Shown here piece after piece: positions 9,244 through 17,640 of a stretch of DNA of 64,000 bases. The stretch's first letter is position 1, and every line of letters starts with the position of its first letter. A model generated the notes under the pieces. It was not told the origin of the DNA. It saw nothing but the letters and a program-made list of their open reading frames with translations, and did not search any database. The stretch is taken from NCBI RefSeq assembly GCF_014836635.1, contig NZ_JACSQL010000001.1, positions 930,001-994,000 of the forward strand, read 5' to 3'. Made by a program: the position numbers and the translations under genes. This stretch comes from Paenibacillus gallinarum (GTDB lineage Bacteria > Bacillota > Bacilli > Paenibacillales > Paenibacillaceae).

Positions 9244-9272
9244 TTGACACAAAAACGTATTTTGTGTAACAT
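9244..9272 (+). promoter_or_regulatory. Strong promoter with overlapping palindrome
   Basis: -35 TTGACA (9244-9249), 17-base spacer, -10 TAACAT (9267-9272). An inverted repeat ACACAAAA-5-TTTTGTGT (9247-9267) spans the end of the -35 box and the whole spacer, a likely repressor operator. It drives the 26-codon leader ORF and possibly the RsgA-like gene. Confidence 0.78.
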
Positions 9273-9302
9273 ATGGAAAAAATGATGAAGGAGGCGATAC
9301 CT

Positions 9303-9383
9303 ATGAGTAACCATATGATGATGATTTTGTTAGTTGCTTGTACACATCGTCTCCCAAACGGACCACAGTTTATTAATGAGTAG
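9303..9383 (+). CDS. Short leader peptide upstream of the RsgA-like gene
   Basis: 26 codons starting MSNHMMMILLVACTHRLP, with AAGGAGG at ideal distance. It sits between a strong promoter and an intrinsic terminator, the arrangement of an attenuator leader. No match to a known leader is recognised. Alternatively the transcript is a free-standing small mRNA or sRNA. Confidence 0.6.
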   Translation: MSNHMMMILLVACTHRLPNGPQFINE

Positions 9384-9424
9384 TACGTTGTATTATGAAC
9401 GTAACACTTGATTAATAACTGTTC

Positions 9425-9463
9425 AGCATCCGCAGGGGGAAGATCCTGAGGATGCTTTTTTTA
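9425..9463 (+). terminator. Intrinsic terminator 1 in the rsgA-like leader
   Basis: AGCATCC pairs with GGATGCT and the inner CAGG with CCTG, followed by seven T residues. It lies 42 bases after the leader peptide stop. Confidence 0.85.
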
Positions 9464-9541
9464 TTGCTATATTATAATGACAGAGGGGAACGGCTATTTA
9501 TGTTCTCTTAGTCATGGATTATAGACATGAAAAGAAAGCAG

Positions 9542-9573
9542 AACCGCAGGATGTTGTTTCCTGCGGTTTTTTT
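9542..9573 (+). terminator. Intrinsic terminator 2 in the rsgA-like leader
   Basis: AACCGCAGG / CCTGCGGTT nine-base stem followed by a run of T residues, 62 bases upstream of the rsgA-like start. Two terminators in series before one gene suggest conditional readthrough or separate promoters. Confidence 0.85.
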
Positions 9574-9634
9574 GTGTCTGTTTGGCGAGGTGGAAAATGA
9601 CCTAAGAACGAAAAGTGAAAATGGAGGGTTACCT

Positions 9635-10765
9635 TTGAATAATAACCGATTAGAACAGTGGGGCTGGGCAGAAGAATGGAACAAGAAATGGATAAAAACG
9701 ATTGAATCGATGAGCGTGGAAGAAGAAGCAATTACAGCAGCTTATGAACCGGCACGTATCATTGCGGACTATGGTCAGAAGTTTGGTGTTATTACAGCGG
9801 AAGGAAGACGGTTTGCATCTCTTACCGGTAAATTTAGACAAAGGCAAGAGGCAGGTGGAATGAAACCCGGTGTCGGCGATTTTATTGTGATTACTTCTCA
9901 TGGAGCACAAGATGATGTGAAGGTGCATGAGGTTTTGGAACGAAGCAGTATCATTGCTAGACAGGCCGCTGGAAATGAGACGAAAGAACAAATTATTGCT
10001 ACGAATGTGAACACCTTATTCATCGTGTGTGCACTAAATAAAGACTACAATGTAAGACGGTTAGAAAGATACCTAATTCTAGCTTGGAACAGCGGGGCAA
10101 ATCCCGTTATTGTGCTTAGTAAAAGTGATTTAAATGATGATGTAGCATTTAGGCTTGCAGAGACAGATGAAATTGCACCGGGCGTCCCCGTGATTGCGGT
10201 ATCTGCGAAACTTGGCATAGGTAAAGACCTTCTTGATCAATATGCCTGTCCTGGACAGACGGTAGCGCTTATCGGATCATCTGGTTCTGGTAAATCTACA
10301 ATTATTAATTGGCTTACAGGTCAGGAGGAACAAATCACACAAGAGGTGCGTGACGATGACAGCAGAGGAAGACACACGACAACGCATCGCGAATTATTCC
10401 TATTACCGGATGGTGGAGTTATCATTGATACACCTGGTATGAGGGAATTATCGATCTGGGATGATGGTGACGGGATAGCACGCACGTTTGATGACATTGA
10501 ACAATGGGCGAAACAATGCTATTTTGATGACTGTCAGCATGGGAGAGAAAAAGGCTGTGCTGTAAGAGAAGCCATAGAAACAGGAACGGTGGATGCAAGT
10601 CGGTTAACGAATTATCACAAAATGCAGCGTGAGATTGCTTATCAACTGCGGAAAGAAGCGGAAGTTTCCAAAAGGAATAGTAAATCCACAAAAAATGCTC
10701 CACGGCGTAAAAAAAGAGGTGAGTGGCGCGCTGAAGTAGAGGAGGATTTTGGAGCCTCAAAATAA
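9635..10765 (+). CDS. RsgA-family circularly permuted GTPase (paralogue)
   Basis: 376 residues from TTG 9635, chosen because GGAGG precedes it; an earlier in-frame ATG at 9527 would read through a terminator hairpin. Permuted G motifs are visible in the order LSKSDL (G4), VSAK (G5), GSSGSGKST (G1), TTTHRELFLL (G2 region) and DTPGMREL (G3), followed by a zinc-type C-x-H-C cluster (QCYFDDCQHGREKGCAV). RsgA acts late in 30S subunit maturation. The N-terminal about 60 residues and length (usual about 290-300) differ from standard RsgA, so this looks like the extended paralogue and a second rsgA is expected elsewhere. It has a basic lysine-rich tail. Confidence 0.88.
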   Translation: MNNNRLEQWGWAEEWNKKWIKTIESMSVEEEAITAAYEPARIIADYGQKFGVITAEGRRFASLTGKFRQRQEAGGMKPGVGDFIVITSHGAQDDVKVHEVLERSSIIARQAAGNETKEQIIATNVNTLFIVCALNKDYNVRRLERYLILAWNSGANPVIVLSKSDLNDDVAFRLAETDEIAPGVPVIAVSAKLGIGKDLLDQYACPGQTVALIGSSGSGKSTIINWLTGQEEQITQEVRDDDSRGRHTTTHRELFLLPDGGVIIDTPGMRELSIWDDGDGIARTFDDIEQWAKQCYFDDCQHGREKGCAVREAIETGTVDASRLTNYHKMQREIAYQLRKEAEVSKRNSKSTKNAPRRKKRGEWRAEVEEDFGASK

Positions 10766-10800
10766 TCAGGTGCATACGATAAGGGCAGGAGGAGTTGCAC

Positions 10801-11139
10801 ATGCCAAATTATCGAATCATTGTGGACCAAAGTGATCACATGCTTTATTTGTTGGACAATGATGTTGTGGTAAGGGGATACCCAGTAGCAATTGGAGCGA
10901 TGGTTTCACAAACACCCGTTGGTGATTTTACTATTGTGAATAGACAAGCGAATCCTGGTGGCCCATTTGGGGCATATTGGCTTGGTTTATCGAAAGCACA
11001 TTACGGTATTCATGGGACCAATAACCCCTCATCAATTGGTCATAATGTATCTCATGGATGCATCCGCATGTATAACGAAGATGTACTTGATCTTGCTAGT
11101 AAGGTAACGGTGGGCACTAGAGTTACGATCCGTCCCTGA
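10801..11139 (+). CDS. L,D-transpeptidase (YkuD domain)
   Basis: 112 residues, ATG at 10801 with AGGAGG eight bases upstream. A nearly bare YkuD catalytic domain: [10 protein letters not shown] followed by [12 protein letters not shown] with the catalytic Cys in the SHGCIRM motif. These enzymes form 3-3 peptidoglycan cross-links or attach proteins to the wall. No signal peptide is visible, as in some Bacillus spore-associated YkuD-type proteins. It follows the rsgA-like gene by 35 bases and may be cotranscribed. Confidence 0.92.
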   Translation: MPNYRIIVDQSDHMLYLLDNDVVVRGYPVAIGAMVSQTPVGDFTIVNRQANPGGPFGAYWLGLSKAHYGIHGTNNPSSIGHNVSHGCIRMYNEDVLDLASKVTVGTRVTIRP

Positions 11140-11164
11140 TGTCTAAGGCGTAAGTGGTTATTTT

Positions 11165-11549
11165 GTGCTCAATGTTTCTGTAGTGGTGACGGGAAACGTT
11201 CCTTCCGTGCTCTGCGTTACTGTTTTGCGTCGGGAAACGTTCCTTCCGTGCTCATGCTCCGCTTGTTTTGTCTGGACGTAGGTAGACTCGGAGAAGTAAG
11301 GGTCCAGCCAAAGCCAAAAGTCGCTATGATCTCGGAATGATCTTATTCCCTGGAGTCACGTTGTAGGGTGAAGCAGCGCAAAGCTTCCTCCACACGTGAG
11401 GAGGGGTAAAGGACGTCGCTGTTTCCCTGGGGTAAACAGCGAGTCATAGAAGAAAGAGGGGCGGCAGGCTAGTAAATAGCTGCCTTTTATTTGTTATGTG
11501 AATAAGAGAATAGTGGGTAAATGGCAATGGAGCTAAGGACAGATAACTT
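11165..11549 (+). repeat. Structured intergenic repeat, copy 1 (full unit)
   Basis: First of seven copies. The unit has a core (GTGCTC, GGGAAACGTTCCTTCCGTGC, TGTCTGGACGTA, GGGTCCAGCCAAAGCC, CTATGATCTCGGAATGATC) and a second module with a GCTGTTT/AAACAGC hairpin and a GGCAGGCTA/TAGCTGCC hairpin followed by TTTTATTT. This copy has the GGGAAACGTTCCTTCCGTGC block duplicated (11191 and 11232). No ORF is conserved between copies. Confidence 0.9.
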
Positions 11550-11890
11550 GTGCTCAGCGTTACTGTAGTGCGTCGGGAAACGTTCCTTCCGTGCTCATGC
11601 TCCGCTTGTTTTGTCTGGACGTAAGTAGATTCGAAGAAGTAAGGGTCCAGCCAAAGCCAAAAGTCGCTATGATCTCGGAATGATCTTGTTCCCTAGTGTC
11701 ACGTTGTAGGTGAGCAGCGTAAAGCTTCCTCTCCACGTGAGGGAGGGGTAATGGACGTCGCTTTTTCCCTGGGGTAAACAGCGAGTCGTAGAAGAAAGAG
11801 GGAGGCAGGCTAGTAATTAGCTGCCTTTTATTTGTTATGTGAATAAGAAGATAGTGGGTAAATGGCGATGGAGCTAAGGACAGATAACCC
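11550..11890 (+). repeat. Structured intergenic repeat, copy 2 (full unit)
   Basis: Direct tandem copy of the preceding unit with scattered substitutions and small indels. The CTGGAC/GTCCAG, AAACAGC and TAGCTGCC stem elements are retained. Confidence 0.9.
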
Positions 11891-12025
11891 GTGCTCAGCG
11901 TTACTGATAGTAGTGTTGGAAAACGTTCCTTCCGTGCTCATGCTCCGCTTGTTTTGTCTGGACGTAAGTAAACTCGGAGAAGTAAGGGGCTATCCATAGC
12001 CAAAAGTCGCTATGATCTCGGAATG
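11891..12025 (+). repeat. Structured intergenic repeat, copy 3 (truncated)
   Basis: Contains only the core and ends abruptly after CTCGGAATG, just before the ABC-2 permease gene. The GTCCAG arm is altered here. With copies 1 and 2 it fills the 920-base gene-free stretch after the L,D-transpeptidase gene. Confidence 0.88.
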
Positions 12026-12060
12026 CATACACAATTAAAGTACAAATACGGAAATCTAAT

Positions 12061-12663
12061 TTAGAACGCTTTTCGTTGGTAAATTACCGTTGTAATGCTC
12101 CATGAGACCGCGTAAAGGAGCACGATCACACTTGCCACTCCCATATACAAAGCTGGGGTAGATAAGCTGACGATAAAGTCGGTAATCGTTGGTAATTGTT
12201 CAGCTAAAAACGTTACAAGAGGCGGCGCGGCGCCTGATAAGACAATAAATGTAATGAGAATAACTACTGTGATACTGCCTTTGAATATATAAAATAAAGG
12301 GAATGTTAGCGCCACAAATGCTAAGAACAAGCTACTGCCAATTGCAACATCAGTAATCGTAAAAGGTTTATCTAAAACAAATAAAGCTATACTTGAAACT
12401 CCAATGGATAAGCCCATATAAACAATCGCACCTAGGTAGCGGGATGCAATAATTTGCTTACGTGTATACGGCAAAGAATTTAGCAAAATATTCGTCTCTG
12501 CTTTCTCATCGTAGGCATAAGCGTTAAAGGGGATAAAGATACTCGCAACTAGAAAAATAAATGCTGGATCTGAGTTCATCACGATAAAGAATAAGATAAA
12601 AGGCATAAAAACGAATAACTGTCTTTTCTGTAGGATTGCGTCACGTCTAATTAAATTAAACAT
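12061..12663 (-). CDS. ABC-2 type permease (PmtB/Ytr-like)
   Basis: 200 residues with about six transmembrane segments and the ABC-2 landmark DEKAETNILLNSLPYTRKQI, as in permeases paired with GntR-controlled exporters (PmtB of staphylococci, Ytr of Bacillus). The start overlaps the ATPase stop by 8 bases. Last gene of the cassette. The substrate is unknown; the family exports or protects against amphipathic peptides and cell-wall antibiotics. Confidence 0.85.
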   Translation of the reverse strand: MFNLIRRDAILQKRQLFVFMPFILFFIVMNSDPAFIFLVASIFIPFNAYAYDEKAETNILLNSLPYTRKQIIASRYLGAIVYMGLSIGVSSIALFVLDKPFTITDVAIGSSLFLAFVALTFPLFYIFKGSITVVILITFIVLSGAAPPLVTFLAEQLPTITDFIVSLSTPALYMGVASVIVLLYAVSWSITTVIYQRKAF

Positions 12664-13522
12664 AGCTTTTACTTCCTTTCATGTAATACATGATGTCTTC
12701 CAAAGAAGCTCTTTCTATGACAACCGAATCCCCAAATATGTTTTTCACTTCTTTAATGTTATCCGTTAATGCCTCAAATCCAGTTGGGGCAGAATGCACA
12801 TGGACAAAGGCTTTTTCCGTGTCTCGATCTAACAAATCCATGCCGCCTTTCACAAGCGCATAGTTTTCAGCGATATCAATAATGGACTTATTAAATACTA
12901 ATTCTCCGTTATGTATAAACGTAATATAATCTGCGATACGATCTAAATCTGTGGTAATATGCGTTGAAAAGAAAAGAGTGCGACTACTATCTATCATTAT
13001 TTCTTGTAAAAGATCCAGCAGCTCTCGTCTAAAAATAGGGTCTAAGCCTGCTGTTGGTTCGTCCATAATGATCAACTCTGCATGATGGGACAGGGCAATC
13101 GCCAATGATGCCTTCATTTGCATCCCCTTAGAAAAAGTTTTTATCGCTTTATTAAGAGGTAAATTGAATTGTTCTAGATATTGATAAAACAAGGCATCAT
13201 CCCAGTTTTTATAAGCAGGACCAACAATGCGCTTGATATCTTTTAAGTTCAGCCCTTCAAAAAACACATTACCATCGTATACAAACCCAATGCGCTCCTT
13301 AATGGCCTTCTCATGTGCCTTGTAGTCTAACCCAAAAATCTTAACTTCCCCATCATCTGGTTTTAATAAATTCATGATCATTTTGATCGTTGTCGACTTA
13401 CCGGCACCATTTGCGCCGATAAAGCCTGTTACAAAGCCTTGTTTCACCTGCAAATTCATATTTTTAATGGAAAAACCTTTAAAATTTTTCGAGACATTTG
13501 TTAATTCAACGGTATTTTCCAC
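12656..13522 (-). CDS. ABC transporter ATP-binding protein (PmtA/YtrB-like)
   Basis: 288 residues from a GTG at 13522 with GAGGAG eight bases upstream. Walker A GANGAGKST, signature FSKGMQMK, Walker B LIIMDEPTAGLD and switch FFSTHITTD are intact. The C-terminal 80 residues form the extra domain typical of this exporter group. Partner of the downstream permease. It starts just after the gntR stop, so the three genes are translated as one operon. Confidence 0.9.
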   Translation of the reverse strand: MENTVELTNVSKNFKGFSIKNMNLQVKQGFVTGFIGANGAGKSTTIKMIMNLLKPDDGEVKIFGLDYKAHEKAIKERIGFVYDGNVFFEGLNLKDIKRIVGPAYKNWDDALFYQYLEQFNLPLNKAIKTFSKGMQMKASLAIALSHHAELIIMDEPTAGLDPIFRRELLDLLQEIMIDSSRTLFFSTHITTDLDRIADYITFIHNGELVFNKSIIDIAENYALVKGGMDLLDRDTEKAFVHVHSAPTGFEALTDNIKEVKNIFGDSVVIERASLEDIMYYMKGSKSYV

Positions 13523-13527
13523 TCATT

Positions 13528-13899
13528 TCACTCCTCATATAAAATCTTCAATAATTGTTGTAATTCATCGAGAGATAGACCAATTTCTCTACTATTCATG
13601 ATGACTGCACTCAGCTGATCCTCGATCGCCGTAAGCTTGCGCTCTCGAATAACTTCTAAATTTTGTTCTGCGACAAAAGAACCTTTGCCGACAATGGAAT
13701 ATATAAAGCCTGCCTTTTCCAATTCCTCGTAGGCGCGTTTTGTTGTGATTACACTAATGTGTAAATCCTTTGCGAGTTGGCGCATAGAAGGTAACGCAGC
13801 TCCATCTTTTAAATCACCTGATAGAATAGACGATTTAATTTGATTCATGATTTGTTCATAAATCGGCTCCTTCGAACTATTAGCAAGAATTATTTGCAT
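13528..13899 (-). CDS. GntR-family repressor (YtrA/PmtR type)
   Basis: 123 residues: winged helix-turn-helix (EPIYEQIMNQIKSSILSGD, LPSMRQLAKDLHISVITTKR) followed by a short two-helix dimerisation tail, the YtrA subclass layout. Members repress the ABC exporter operon they sit in until an antimicrobial peptide or cell-wall antibiotic relieves repression. Candidate target is the GTATATATAC palindrome next to the operon promoter. Confidence 0.9.
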   Translation of the reverse strand: MQIILANSSKEPIYEQIMNQIKSSILSGDLKDGAALPSMRQLAKDLHISVITTKRAYEELEKAGFIYSIVGKGSFVAEQNLEVIRERKLTAIEDQLSAVIMNSREIGLSLDELQQLLKILYEE

Positions 13900-13900
13900 G

Positions 13901-14098
13901 TTAATCCCTCTTCTTTGTTTTTACAGAACTGCTTTTTCTAACTTTAGACAATCCATATACACTAACGAATATTACAAATAATAAAAATACTATTATATTC
14001 GTTGTCGGATCGTTAATTCTTGGTATCGCATCCTGAAACACCTTTAAAAGAACGACTATTACGACAAAAATAACGCCTTTAATGGAGACATGTTTCAT
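13901..14098 (-). CDS. Small membrane protein heading the GntR/ABC operon
   Basis: 65 residues from the ATG at 14098 (GAGGAGGAAAGG upstream). Two hydrophobic helices (about 6-20 and 30-49) and a basic C-terminus rich in Lys and Ser. No family recognised. First gene after the promoter, 1 base from gntR, so probably part of the export system. Confidence 0.65.
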   Translation of the reverse strand: MKHVSIKGVIFVVIVVLLKVFQDAIPRINDPTTNIIVFLLFVIFVSVYGLSKVRKSSSVKTKKRD

Positions 14099-14159
14099 TA
14101 TTCCTTTCCTCCTCAATGTGTGATGGAAAGCGATAAATGTATCCGCCTTTCTGAATATT

Positions 14160-14207
14160 GTATATATACGGTAGTTACATTATATTCAATTATATAACCT
14201 CATGCAA
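14160..14207 (-). promoter_or_regulatory. Promoter and probable GntR operator of the export cassette
   Basis: Minus strand: -35 TTGCAT (14207-14202), 17-base spacer, -10 TATAAT (14184-14179). The palindrome GTATATATAC (14160-14169) lies at the transcription start, where a YtrA-type repressor would block initiation. Confidence 0.72.
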
Positions 14208-14255
14208 CTCTTTTTATACATATATTCCCTTTTTCAGAGAATTGTGGTTTTATAT

Positions 14256-14439
14256 GTGTTGGGAAACGTTCCTTCCGTGCTCAGCGTTACTGTTTTGCGT
14301 TGGGAAACGTTCCTTCCGTGCTCATGCTCCGCTTGTTTTTGTCTGGACGAAAGTAGATTCGAAGAAGTAAGGGTCCAGCCAAAGCCAAAAGTCGCTATGA
14401 TCTCGGAATGATCTTATTCCCTGGAGTCACGTTGTAGGG
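14256..14439 (+). repeat. Structured intergenic repeat, copy 4 (core only)
   Basis: Core module with a duplicated GGGAAACGTTCCTTCCGTGC block as in copy 1. Starts inside the unit and ends at GTTGTAGGG; the second module is missing and replaced by a short unrelated stretch. Confidence 0.88.
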
Positions 14440-14462
14440 AGGAGTAGGAAAACGGGTATATC

Positions 14463-14804
14463 GTGCTCAGCGTTACTGTAGTAGTGTTGGGAAACGTTCC
14501 TTCCGTGCTCATGCTCCGCTTGTTTTGTCTGGACATAAGTAGATTCGAAGAAGTAAGGGTCCAGTCAAAGCCAAAAGTCGCTATGATCTCGGAATGATCT
14601 TATTCCTTGAAGTTACGTTGTAAGGTAAAACCGGGCAAAGCATCCTCCTCACGAGGTAGGGGTAATGGACGTCGCTGTGTCCTTCGGGTAAACAGCGAGT
14701 CATAGAAGAAAGAGGAGAGCAGGCTAGTAAATAGCTGCCTTTTATTTGTTATGTGAATAAGAAGATAGTGGGTAAATGGCAATGGAGCTAAAGACAGATA
14801 ACTT
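14463..14804 (+). repeat. Structured intergenic repeat, copy 5 (full unit)
   Basis: Complete core plus second module ending in the TAGCTGCCTTTTATTT hairpin. Same orientation as copies 1-4. Confidence 0.9.
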
Positions 14805-14970
14805 GTGCTCAGCGTTACTGATAGTAGTGTTGAGAAACGTTCCTTCCGTGCTCATGCTCCGCTTGTTTTGTCTGGACGTAGTAGACTCGGAGAAGTAAGG
14901 GTCCAGCCAAAGCCAAAAGTCACTATGATCTCGGAATGATCTTATTCCTTGGAGTCACTTTGTTACGTTG
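14805..14970 (+). repeat. Structured intergenic repeat, copy 6 (core only)
   Basis: Core module ending at the GGAGTCAC..GTTACGTTG region, directly upstream of the ECF sigma gene. Together with copies 4 and 5 and the divergent promoter it fills the gene-free stretch 14099-15083. Confidence 0.88.
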
Positions 14971-15083
14971 TGTGGGATGAAACCGGGCTTTTCTTTCTTT
15001 ATTTGAAATTGTCCCTTTTTTGGGTGCTCATGTGTTCTAACTTTATAAGATTGAAAATAGTAGAGCTTGAGAGGAGGGGGAAT

Positions 15084-15692
15084 ATGGATGAATACCGTGA
15101 ACATCCTGCAGACGATCAAGTGCTTCGTGTAATTAACCGGGTAAGGGAAGGAGATAGCGAAGCTTATCTATTTATTGTAGAAATATATCAACAAAAAATA
15201 TTTATGTATTGCTGGAGATTACTCGGAAACCGACAAGATGCGGAGGATGCTGTTCAAGAGATTTTAATAAAAGCATATCAAAATCTGAAAGACTATCGGG
15301 ACGAAGCACATTTTCAGTCTTGGTTATACATGGTTGCCTATCATCACTGTCTGAATGTCATCAGAAGAGTTCGTTTACTACACCGGATTGCACCTTTGTT
15401 TAGAAGTGAGAAATATCTTTCAGACGGCCCTGAGCAGGAACTAGAGAAATGGATATTCAGCGAACCGCTGGAAAAGGCACTTCATAAACTATCAGCTGAT
15501 GAAAGGAACATCGTCATTCTGTATATTTTTGAAGATAAAAGTTTTAATGAGATTTCTGCTATTGTGAACAAGTCAATGGAATCAGTGAAGAAGAGGTATA
15601 GTCGATCAAGGCAGAAGCTTAAGAAATGGATAGAGGAAAGCAAGGGGGAAAATGAATGGGAAGTCACTCAGACCATTTGGAAAAGAAGCTGA
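15084..15692 (+). CDS. ECF-type RNA polymerase sigma factor
   Basis: 202 residues from ATG 15084 (GAGGAGGGGG upstream); the longer frame beginning at 14949 lies in repeat sequence. Region 2 (YCWRLLGNRQDAEDAVQEILIKAY, FQSWLYMVAYHHCLN) and region 4 (LSADERNIVILYIFEDKSFNEI, ESVKKRYSRSRQKLKKW) are both clear. It overlaps the downstream membrane anti-sigma gene by 37 bases, the usual sign of a coupled pair. The signal it answers cannot be told. Confidence 0.93.
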   Translation: MDEYREHPADDQVLRVINRVREGDSEAYLFIVEIYQQKIFMYCWRLLGNRQDAEDAVQEILIKAYQNLKDYRDEAHFQSWLYMVAYHHCLNVIRRVRLLHRIAPLFRSEKYLSDGPEQELEKWIFSEPLEKALHKLSADERNIVILYIFEDKSFNEISAIVNKSMESVKKRYSRSRQKLKKWIEESKGENEWEVTQTIWKRS

Positions 15693-16684
15693 GAACCTAC
15701 GAAAAAAGAATAGATTATAAGGTTGATGTACGTTCTGAGGTTATGAATCAAATCAGTGAAGGCACCGTTTCTACCTACCGCTCAAAAACAAGATTTGTAC
15801 TTCCTGGGCAGAGAGCGTCTAGGACTCTCGTTTCTGCTTTTGGAGCTTTCCTAATCGTAATACTGCTGTCCTTTACCGCTTATGCTGCTACTGAATTTTT
15901 ACAATTTCGTGCAAAGGATGGAAAAATACTGCTTGAGACAACAGCTCCTTTGGAACGGATTGATAAAGTAGAACTGTTACATAAGTTATCTTCTCCATAC
16001 ATGAGTCAAGCGCAACGTTCCGTTCTTCCAAGCCAGCCTATTGCTTACTACATAAAAGACGATATGATTAATCATTTGATAAGTGAAGTTAGTCCTGACG
16101 GGGGATTGCTCGGTTTTCAAGGAAATCAGATCGAATACTATACTCTGCCTACTTTAGAGCTAGAAGCGGAGAAGCTGAACTCTCCAATCACTCATATACC
16201 AAGTTCAATTATGGAAGGATATTCTTTTAAATCTGGCGGGATTTATTTAGATATGCCAAAATTATATAATACAGATGGTACTCCGAATGAGAGATATTGG
16301 AAGATTCAGACTACTTTGGTCGAGGAAGCGAAGGCGGATCAAACAGACAAAAAATTATTCATAAAGACACTGGAATCTGAACAGTTAAGGTCAATTTCCT
16401 TACATTATAGGAGAGGGGAAAATAAAGAGGATTATGTGACGGTCCTGGCTTCTTTTACGGATGGTGTTAAACAAGAGGTGCAGCAAGAAGAAGGGATGAC
16501 TGCCGAAAAAGGTCTAGTAAATGGAAAAGAGATTCTTTACTTGAAGTATGAAGGAGACAACTCCCATCAAGTGATCAAATGGATCGATGAAACGTCAGGG
16601 GCTTATTATCATATACATGACACGAAGAATAGCAAGCTCAGTAAGCAAGATTTCTTGAAAATAGCGGAGGAATTCGTACATTAA
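15656..16684 (+). CDS. Membrane-anchored anti-sigma factor
   Basis: 342 residues. Cytosolic N-terminus of about 58 residues that would hold the sigma factor, one transmembrane helix (SAFGAFLIVILLSFTAYAA, about 59-78) and a large extracytoplasmic domain of about 260 residues with beta-rich sequence similar in style to DUF4367/RsiV-type sensor regions. AAGGGGGAAA precedes its ATG inside the sigma gene. Specific family not assigned. Confidence 0.82.
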   Translation: MGSHSDHLEKKLRTYEKRIDYKVDVRSEVMNQISEGTVSTYRSKTRFVLPGQRASRTLVSAFGAFLIVILLSFTAYAATEFLQFRAKDGKILLETTAPLERIDKVELLHKLSSPYMSQAQRSVLPSQPIAYYIKDDMINHLISEVSPDGGLLGFQGNQIEYYTLPTLELEAEKLNSPITHIPSSIMEGYSFKSGGIYLDMPKLYNTDGTPNERYWKIQTTLVEEAKADQTDKKLFIKTLESEQLRSISLHYRRGENKEDYVTVLASFTDGVKQEVQQEEGMTAEKGLVNGKEILYLKYEGDNSHQVIKWIDETSGAYYHIHDTKNSKLSKQDFLKIAEEFVH

Positions 16685-16734
16685 TTCGTTTAGGTTACAT
16701 AAACACCCATTCAGATCAGGAAGGAAACAAGAAG

Positions 16735-17262
16735 ATGAGAATCCGCTCAGCTATACAATTAGATGCCGTTCAGATTGCTGAAGTTCATGTGAACAGTTGG
16801 AGAACAACGTATAAAGGAATCGTTCCAGATTCGTATCTAGATAACTTATCTGTTGCAAAACGCACTTTACTATGGGAAAAGCAGCTAGATGGAGGAAACG
16901 AAGGAAGCAAAATATTTGTTGCTGAGAACGAGGCAGGTCAGATTGTAGGCTTTGTGAGTGGAGGACTCAATCGACTGGAAAGTATGCCTTTTGATAGTGA
17001 AATCTATGCTATCTATTTACTCGAAGAATATCAAAGACAGGGCATTGGAGAACTACTCATGTCTTCAATCACAAGTTTTCTAACAGATCAAGGATATAAA
17101 TCCACCTATTTGTGGGCTCTAGAGGATAATCGCTATCGGTTTTTCTATGAAAAACTTGGTGGAGTCCCTAAAGGCCGTGAAGAGATAGAGATCGGCAGTG
17201 TAAAACTCGGGGAAATTGCTTATGGATGGGATCATCTAGATCGTCTAAAAGTACAGAAATAA
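16735..17262 (+). CDS. GNAT family N-acetyltransferase
   Basis: 175 residues. Starts MRIRSAIQLDAVQIAEVHVNSW, has the acetyl-CoA loop EEYQRQGIGELL and the C-terminal YEKLGG motif, the pattern of GNAT enzymes that acetylate small amines or antibiotics. Substrate unknown. It follows the anti-sigma gene by 50 bases and might be in its regulon. Confidence 0.9.
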   Translation: MRIRSAIQLDAVQIAEVHVNSWRTTYKGIVPDSYLDNLSVAKRTLLWEKQLDGGNEGSKIFVAENEAGQIVGFVSGGLNRLESMPFDSEIYAIYLLEEYQRQGIGELLMSSITSFLTDQGYKSTYLWALEDNRYRFFYEKLGGVPKGREEIEIGSVKLGEIAYGWDHLDRLKVQK

Positions 17263-17387
17263 AAATAAAGCAAAACGTAGAGTAATTGTTTCAATGATGT
17301 AAATATATGGGTAATCCTGATGTACCGGAACATCACGTATCTTGCAGTCACTTGGGAAATACCAAATGAAGAAGGAGGCTGTCACGT

Positions 17388-17558
17388 ATGTCCAACTCCA
17401 TAGACCGTTTTATAATCAGGAAATTAAATAGTTGCGAAGAAGAGCATACGAAAGAGCATCTTTTAGAGCTGTTTATGATTCGAATTGAGATGGCAGAACA
17501 AATGGAGGAGCTGATGAGTCGGCGTAAATCAGTATTTGCATATAATTATGTATGTTAA
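17388..17558 (+). CDS. Small conserved-looking protein, unknown function
   Basis: 56 codons starting MSNSIDRFIIRKLNSC, with GAAGGAGG at good spacing. Helical and acidic (LELFMIRIEMAEQMEELM). It is shaped like Spo0E-type small regulators but lacks the S-x-x-L-D signature, so no function is given. Ended by its own terminator. Confidence 0.65.
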   Translation: MSNSIDRFIIRKLNSCEEEHTKEHLLELFMIRIEMAEQMEELMSRRKSVFAYNYVC

Positions 17559-17574
17559 TGAAAAGGTGCTGTCT

Positions 17575-17608
17575 GAGGACTTCTAATCGTAGAGGTCCTC
17601 TTTTCTTT
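17575..17608 (+). terminator. Intrinsic terminator
   Basis: GAGGACTTCT / AGAGGTCCTC stem with TTTTCTTT tail, downstream of the 56-codon gene. Confidence 0.85.
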
Positions 17609-17640
17609 GGGCAACTCTCTACAGAGAAAAGCACCACCCC

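Noticed and set aside
9527..9634. N-terminal extension of the RsgA-like protein from an in-frame ATG
   Set aside because: It would translate through an intrinsic terminator hairpin and lacks an RBS, whereas TTG 9635 has GGAGG and a normal-looking N-terminus.
14158..14411. Two overlapping ORFs of about 70 codons
   Set aside because: They lie in the promoter and repeat copy 4, and their frames are not kept in the other copies.
11165..14970. Repeats considered as a CRISPR array
   Set aside because: Units are 150-385 bp, diverged, structured and have no regular spacers; no cas genes are present.
14949..15083. Longer N-terminus for the ECF sigma factor
   Set aside because: It is encoded largely by repeat copy 6 and has no RBS; ATG 15084 follows GAGGAGGGGG and begins a normal sigma factor.
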